From a candidate division LCP-89 bacterium (lineage in GTDB: Bacteria > Electryoneota > B3-LCP): 8,658 bases of DNA. Positions 5,386 to 8,658 of this stretch are shown here, in pieces (the first letter of the stretch is position 1; every line of letters begins with the position of its first letter). The notes beneath the pieces were generated by a model. It did no database searches. It was not told the DNA's origin and saw only the letters and a program-made list of their open reading frames with translations. Where the stretch lies: contig JALGZU010000216.1 in the NCBI GenBank assembly GCA_025774735.1, positions 1-8,658 on the forward strand, written 5' to 3'. The position numbers were made by a program, and so were the translations under genes.

Positions 5386-6169
5386 GATAGAGAACCTGAA
5401 GAAGACCATCTTAGAAGAGTATCCCCGCCTGACGGAGGACGACACCTTCCGCTTCGCCTGCAAGCCGGGCGTGCCCTGTTTCAACGACTGCTGCGGGGAC
5501 GTGAATATCTTCCTGACACCCTACGATATCCTGCGGATGAAGAACGCGCTGGGGATCTCGTCGGAGCAGTTCCTGGACAAATACACGCTCACGCCGATCG
5601 AGAAGCACCAGAATTACCCGGTGGTGTTGATGAAGATGCAGGACAACGAAAAAAAGAGCTGCCACTTCGTCAGCCCGGACGGCTGCACGGTTTACAAGGA
5701 CCGCCCCTGGGCCTGCCGGTATTACCCCGTGGGTCTGGCGTCTCCGAAAGAGGGCGAAGCGGAGGCCGAGCAGGAGTTTTACTTCATCCTGCGGGAAGAC
5801 GTCTGCAAGGGATTCGATGAGGGCAGGGAGTGGCGCATCAGCGAATGGAGGGCGGACCAGGGACTGGAGGAGTACGACGAGTTCGGTCAAATGTTCAAAG
5901 ACATCACCCTGCACGACTATTTCGCCCAAGGCAAAGTGTTGGATCCTCCCCGCATGGAGCTCTTCCATTTGGCGTGCTACAACCTGGACAAATTCCGTCT
6001 GTTCATCACGGACAGCACTTTCCTGAACCGCTTCGAGATCGAACCGAATACTCTCGAGAAGATCAAGGCGGACGACGAGGACCTGCTGCGGTTCGGATTC
6101 CGCTGGCTGAAGTTCGCTCTATTCGCCGAGAAGACGATCAAGATCAAACCGGCAGCCCTGCGGGGATAG
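5378..6169 (+). CDS. YkgJ-family cysteine-cluster protein
   Basis: A 263-residue soluble protein of the YkgJ/CxxCxxCC family (Pfam UPF0153), often annotated as a putative zinc- or iron-chelating or Fe-S protein without proven function. The N-terminal cluster is C28-x5-C34-x3-C38-C39 (FACKPGVPCFNDCC). The second conserved block spans about 94-118, with C95, C103 and C113 in the DGCTVYKDRPWACRYYP segment that defines the family. Extra cysteines are C143 and C200. The C-terminal third (about 160-263) is charged and probably helical, without a recognised domain. The ATG overlaps the preceding zinc-ribbon gene by 8 nt; TGAGGA (5364-5369) lies eight bases upstream. A terminator follows within 20 bases, so the two genes form a compact unit. 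Metal binding is inferred from family and cysteines. Confidence 0.92.
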   Translation: MSEIENLKKTILEEYPRLTEDDTFRFACKPGVPCFNDCCGDVNIFLTPYDILRMKNALGISSEQFLDKYTLTPIEKHQNYPVVLMKMQDNEKKSCHFVSPDGCTVYKDRPWACRYYPVGLASPKEGEAEAEQEFYFILREDVCKGFDEGREWRISEWRADQGLEEYDEFGQMFKDITLHDYFAQGKVLDPPRMELFHLACYNLDKFRLFITDSTFLNRFEIEPNTLEKIKADDEDLLRFGFRWLKFALFAEKTIKIKPAALRG

Positions 6170-6187
6170 CCGATCATCAGACAATAC

Positions 6188-6213
6188 GCCGAGTGATACC
6201 ACTCGGCTTTTTT
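6188..6213 (+). terminator. Intrinsic terminator after the YkgJ-family gene
   Basis: GCCGAGTG (6188-6195) and CACTCGGC (6200-6207) form a perfect 8-bp stem with loop ATAC, followed directly by six T residues (6208-6213). It lies 18 bases after the stop codon. This is a textbook rho-independent terminator separating the pair from the TSUP gene. Confidence 0.92.
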
Positions 6214-6245
6214 ATATCCGAACGACAGACCGGGGGATATACGGC

Positions 6246-7139
6246 ATGATCACATTTCCCATAAGCGGAGTTGAGACTTACTGGTGGCTGCCTGTTCTGG
6301 TGATGTTCGTCATTTCGACCTTCACTTCGATGGGCGGCGTCTCGGGCGCATTTCTGCTATTGCCCTTCCAGATCAGCGTTCTGGGCTTTACGGGACCGGC
6401 AGTCAGTTCCACCAACCTGCTCTACAACATCGTGGCTATTCCCTCGGGTGTGCTGCGCTACTACCGCGAGAAACGGATGGTGTGGCCTCTGGCGGGCGTG
6501 ATCATCGCAGGGACTCTGCCGGGCGTGTTCATCGGGGCTCTGATCCGGGTGACGTATCTGCCGGATCCGGAGAAATTCAAGCTCTTCGCGGGCCTGGTAC
6601 TGCTCTACCTCGGGGTGAGGCTGGGGATTGACATCTTCCGCAAAGAGAAGACGAATTCAGGTCAATCGGAGGACGATTTCAGCGTATCCGATCCCTATTT
6701 AAAATTCAGGCGTCTGGGCTATATTTTCAAGGGAGAGAGCTTCACTGCATCGACCCTGATGATCGGCGGGATCAGCCTGGTGGTGGGAGTCATCGGGGGG
6801 ATTTACGGCATCGGAGGCGGAGCAATCATGGCGCCTCTGCTGGTGGCGATGTTCCGGCTGCCAGTGCACACGATTGCGGGAGCGGCGTTATTGGGGACGT
6901 TCATATCATCGGTGACCGGGGTGGCATTTTACACCCTCATCGCTCCATTTTACGCGGGCAGCGGGCTGTTGATTACACCCGACTGGCTGTTAGGTGGGAT
7001 GTTCGGCATCGGTGGGGCGATGGGGATGTACGTGGGGGCCAGGCTGCAGCGGTTTGTGCCGGCGCGTGCGATCAAGGTTTTATTGACGGTGATCCTGCTC
7101 TTCGTGGCGGGTAAATATATCGTGCAGTTTTTCGTTTAG
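6246..7139 (+). CDS. TauE/SafE (TSUP) family membrane transporter
   Basis: A 297-residue inner-membrane protein of the TauE/SafE sulfite/sulfonate exporter family. About eight hydrophobic segments are visible, near 14-36, 42-62, 81-101, 111-130, 172-198, 208-232, 247-267 and 276-296, with a polar charged loop at about 131-165. The internal duplication of the family shows as GVSGAFLLLPF (31-41) echoed by GIGGGAIMAPLL (188-199), and VSSTNLLYN (53-61) echoed by GAALLGTFIS (212-221). Family members move sulfite, sulfoacetate, taurine-derived or other organosulfur anions. With sat, aprBA and a SulP transporter nearby, export of sulfite or a related anion is plausible but inferred. GGGGGA (6232-6237) lies eight bases before the ATG. 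Its stop overlaps the convergent hemA stop by 4 nt. Confidence 0.93.
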   Translation: MITFPISGVETYWWLPVLVMFVISTFTSMGGVSGAFLLLPFQISVLGFTGPAVSSTNLLYNIVAIPSGVLRYYREKRMVWPLAGVIIAGTLPGVFIGALIRVTYLPDPEKFKLFAGLVLLYLGVRLGIDIFRKEKTNSGQSEDDFSVSDPYLKFRRLGYIFKGESFTASTLMIGGISLVVGVIGGIYGIGGGAIMAPLLVAMFRLPVHTIAGAALLGTFISSVTGVAFYTLIAPFYAGSGLLITPDWLLGGMFGIGGAMGMYVGARLQRFVPARAIKVLLTVILLFVAGKYIVQFFV

Positions 7140-8377
7140 GATTTGGAGCTCTTCTTCTTATCCCCTGAAGAGCCGATTTTCTTCCCCACCTCCTCATTCG
7201 CTTCCATGGCTTCCGGCAGAATGCGCATGAAATTTTTCACCAGAGCCTGTGAGAAGGCATCCAGAGCCCGGTATTCGCTCAGGTGAAATCCTTCCTTGAA
7301 TCTCTCCAGTTCGGCTTTCCGCATCTTATTCAAGACCTTGTGCATTTCGAGGAGCCTGGTCTCCTGCCTCAGCTTGGCGCGCCAGAGGGAGTAGGCTTTG
7401 ACCTGCTCTTCGACCATGGATTCGGCCAGGGGAACGTCTCCGGCGCGCTGGCTCTCGCTGTGATCGAGGTAGCGCTTGACGTCCTGGAGATCCAGGATGA
7501 CGATACCGGGCAGATCAGCCACACCGGGATCGACATCCCGAGGTATCGCCAGATCGATCAGATAGCGGGGGCTGTCCCCGGGAGCATACTCACCGAAATG
7601 GCTGCGATTAATCAAGTAACCGGGCGCCGATGTAGCGGTAAAGAGGACATTCACTTCCGGAATGAGATCAGCGATATCTTCGAGTGGGAGTGTCCTGGCG
7701 TTGAAGGGTGCTGCCAGTTTATGGGCTTTTTCGGGGGTGCGATTAGCGAGGCTGGCGGGCACTCCCAAGCGGGTCAGGCCGTCCAGAATTATTTCGGTGA
7801 TCTCGTTGACACCGATGACCAGGGCGGTTCCGGGCGGCGACCCCTCCAGGCGGGTTTTGTACATTTCCAGTGCAGCGGCGGGGACGCTTCGGGGACCGTC
7901 GCCAACGCTGGTTTCGGTGCGAACTTTCTTTCCAACCTGGAAGGCCAGGTGGAAGAGTTTATGGAGGATTTTACCAGGCGCTCCGACGGAACAGGCGGCA
8001 CTGTAGGCTTCCTTCAACTGGTGGAAGACCTGGTCTTCGCCGAGTACCATGGAATCCAAGCCGGCGGCGACAATGAAGAGATGTCGGGCGGCGGTGGTCT
8101 TCTGGTGACAGTAGCAGATGTCACGCAGCTTTTCGAGGTCCGACGAGCCTCGCTGGCGGTAGAAATCGAGGACCGATTGCAGGTGATCTTTCTTGTCGGG
8201 GGTGAACTGGTAGAATTCGACGCGGTTGCAGGTGCTCACCACAACGGCCTCGTCGCAGCCGGAGATCTCCTGATAGGCTTCAGAGGCGTGCGGCAGTTCG
8301 GCCCGGTTGAGCTGAAATCCTTCCCGCTCTACGAGGGAAGCGGTTCTATGACTGAATCCACAAACGGAGAGGCCCAT
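7136..8377 (-). CDS. hemA: Glutamyl-tRNA reductase
   Basis: This cytoplasmic NADPH-dependent enzyme reduces glutamyl-tRNA to glutamate-1-semialdehyde, the first committed step to 5-aminolevulinate, siroheme and heme. The 413-residue product is full length: GFSHRTAS (7-14), catalytic C50 in VVSTCNRVEFY, H99 in the ARHLF segment, GLDSMVLGEDQ (106-116), the NADPH domain with NRT (212-214) and DLAIPRDVDP (275-284), and a C-terminal helical dimerisation domain (about 315-395) with a Lys/Ser-rich tail. The nucleotide loop reads GVNE (189-192) where most enzymes have GAGE, losing the second glycine. The ATG is the first start after an in-frame stop six codons upstream; only a weak ribosome binding site is visible. 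It lies 64 bases after the SulP gene on the same strand, suggesting cotranscription. Confidence 0.96.
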   Translation of the reverse strand: MGLSVCGFSHRTASLVEREGFQLNRAELPHASEAYQEISGCDEAVVVSTCNRVEFYQFTPDKKDHLQSVLDFYRQRGSSDLEKLRDICYCHQKTTAARHLFIVAAGLDSMVLGEDQVFHQLKEAYSAACSVGAPGKILHKLFHLAFQVGKKVRTETSVGDGPRSVPAAALEMYKTRLEGSPPGTALVIGVNEITEIILDGLTRLGVPASLANRTPEKAHKLAAPFNARTLPLEDIADLIPEVNVLFTATSAPGYLINRSHFGEYAPGDSPRYLIDLAIPRDVDPGVADLPGIVILDLQDVKRYLDHSESQRAGDVPLAESMVEEQVKAYSLWRAKLRQETRLLEMHKVLNKMRKAELERFKEGFHLSEYRALDAFSQALVKNFMRILPEAMEANEEVGKKIGSSGDKKKSSKS

Positions 8378-8410
8378 TTTCTTATCAGATCCGCATCAAA
8401 TCGGAAAGCG

Positions 8411-8420
8411 TTTCATGAAA
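8411..8420. promoter_or_regulatory. Short perfect palindrome TTTCATGAAA
   Basis: TTTCATGAAA is self-complementary and lies in the 64-nt spacer between the SulP gene and hemA, 34 bases before the hemA start. It is followed by CTAC-CAT-GTAG (8423-8433). No terminator is seen in this spacer, which favours read-through from the SulP gene. A regulator site is possible but unsupported beyond symmetry. Confidence 0.2.
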
Positions 8421-8441
8421 TTCTACCATGTAGTTATGCCC

Positions 8442-8658
8442 CTACTCCTCTTTTTGAGCATCGGCGTCAACCGGCTCCAACAGCGGGCAGCGTTCTTCGT
8501 CGGAATGTGCGTGGGTTTTCCGGTGCAGGCTTTTAACGGCATTGGCAACGTTGCCGTAGATATGGTCTTCGCCGAGCTTTTCGAAGAGGTGGGTCCGTTT
8601 CATGGTTTCGATTACATTGTCGTTCAATCCACTCATGGAGAAGTCATAACCGGCTTCG
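8442..8658 (-). CDS. SulP-type sulfate transporter, C-terminal STAS end (partial)
   Basis: Only the last 71 codons are inside the window; the gene continues beyond the right edge, and the methionine at 8634-8636 is internal, since the frame stays open to the edge. The visible text, EAGYDFSMSGLN then VIETMKRTHLFEKLGEDHIYGNVANAVKSLH, matches the end of a STAS domain as found at the C-terminus of SulP anion permeases: a GLN loop, a helix containing L-FEKLGED, and a last helix with NVANAVKSL. A hydrophilic tail of about 25 residues follows. SulP proteins import sulfate or other anions such as bicarbonate. Sulfate is favoured by neighbouring sat-aprBA, as inference. A free-standing STAS protein would also fit what is visible. 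Confidence 0.8.
   Translation of the reverse strand, partial: EAGYDFSMSGLNDNVIETMKRTHLFEKLGEDHIYGNVANAVKSLHRKTHAHSDEERCPLLEPVDADAQKEE

Noticed and set aside
7283..8536. A 417-codon open frame on the plus strand opposite hemA, slightly longer than hemA itself
   Set aside because: It lies antisense to a full-length hemA with all catalytic motifs; its translation has no recognisable domain and runs into the SulP coding region. Long antisense frames are common in GC-rich coding sequence.

Overview
The window comes from a bacterium or archaeon with a dissimilatory sulfur metabolism, most simply a sulfate reducer. It carries sat, aprB and aprA in that order and on one strand. These encode ATP sulfurylase and the two subunits of adenylylsulfate (APS) reductase, which together activate sulfate and reduce it to sulfite. 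The coding regions are moderately GC-rich and the spacers are strikingly AT-rich. I cannot fix the lineage: Desulfobacterota, or an uncultured FCB-type or Nitrospirota-type sulfate reducer, would all fit. A sulfur oxidiser running the same enzymes in reverse cannot be excluded from this window alone, because neither dsr nor qmo genes are visible.

Layout: positions 1-259 are an AT-rich control region. It holds a good sigma70-type promoter (-35 at 54-59, -10 at 77-82), a Rex-like palindrome lying over the -10 box, a direct repeat just upstream of the -35, and a predicted leader of about 170 nt with repeated TTTGTG motifs. sat (260-1501), aprB (1583-2023) and aprA (2053-3906) follow as one apparent operon, closed by a strong intrinsic terminator at 3952-3988. 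The qmoABC genes that often follow aprBA in sulfate reducers are not here. The spacer 3907-4141 also holds two more perfect inverted repeats and one short palindrome. Then come a carbon-nitrogen hydrolase of unknown substrate (4142-4939), an AT-rich spacer with a four-unit 9-bp tandem repeat, and an overlapping pair of small metal-site proteins: a zinc-ribbon-like protein (5092-5385) and a YkgJ-family cysteine-cluster protein (5378-6169), ended by a second clear terminator.

The right end returns to sulfur and tetrapyrrole functions. A TauE/SafE (TSUP) family membrane exporter (6246-7139) converges on hemA (glutamyl-tRNA reductase, 8377-7136) with a 4-bp overlap of the gene ends. Upstream of hemA on the same minus strand is the C-terminal end of a SulP-type sulfate transporter STAS domain, cut by the window edge. 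Inferred logic: SulP would bring sulfate in, Sat and AprBA would turn it into sulfite inside the cell, the TSUP protein could release sulfite or a related sulfur anion, and HemA supplies tetrapyrrole precursor for the siroheme and hemes such a metabolism uses. No CRISPR array, insertion sequence, rRNA or tRNA was seen. The least explained parts are the control region of sat, the zinc-ribbon/YkgJ pair, and the clustered intergenic repeats.
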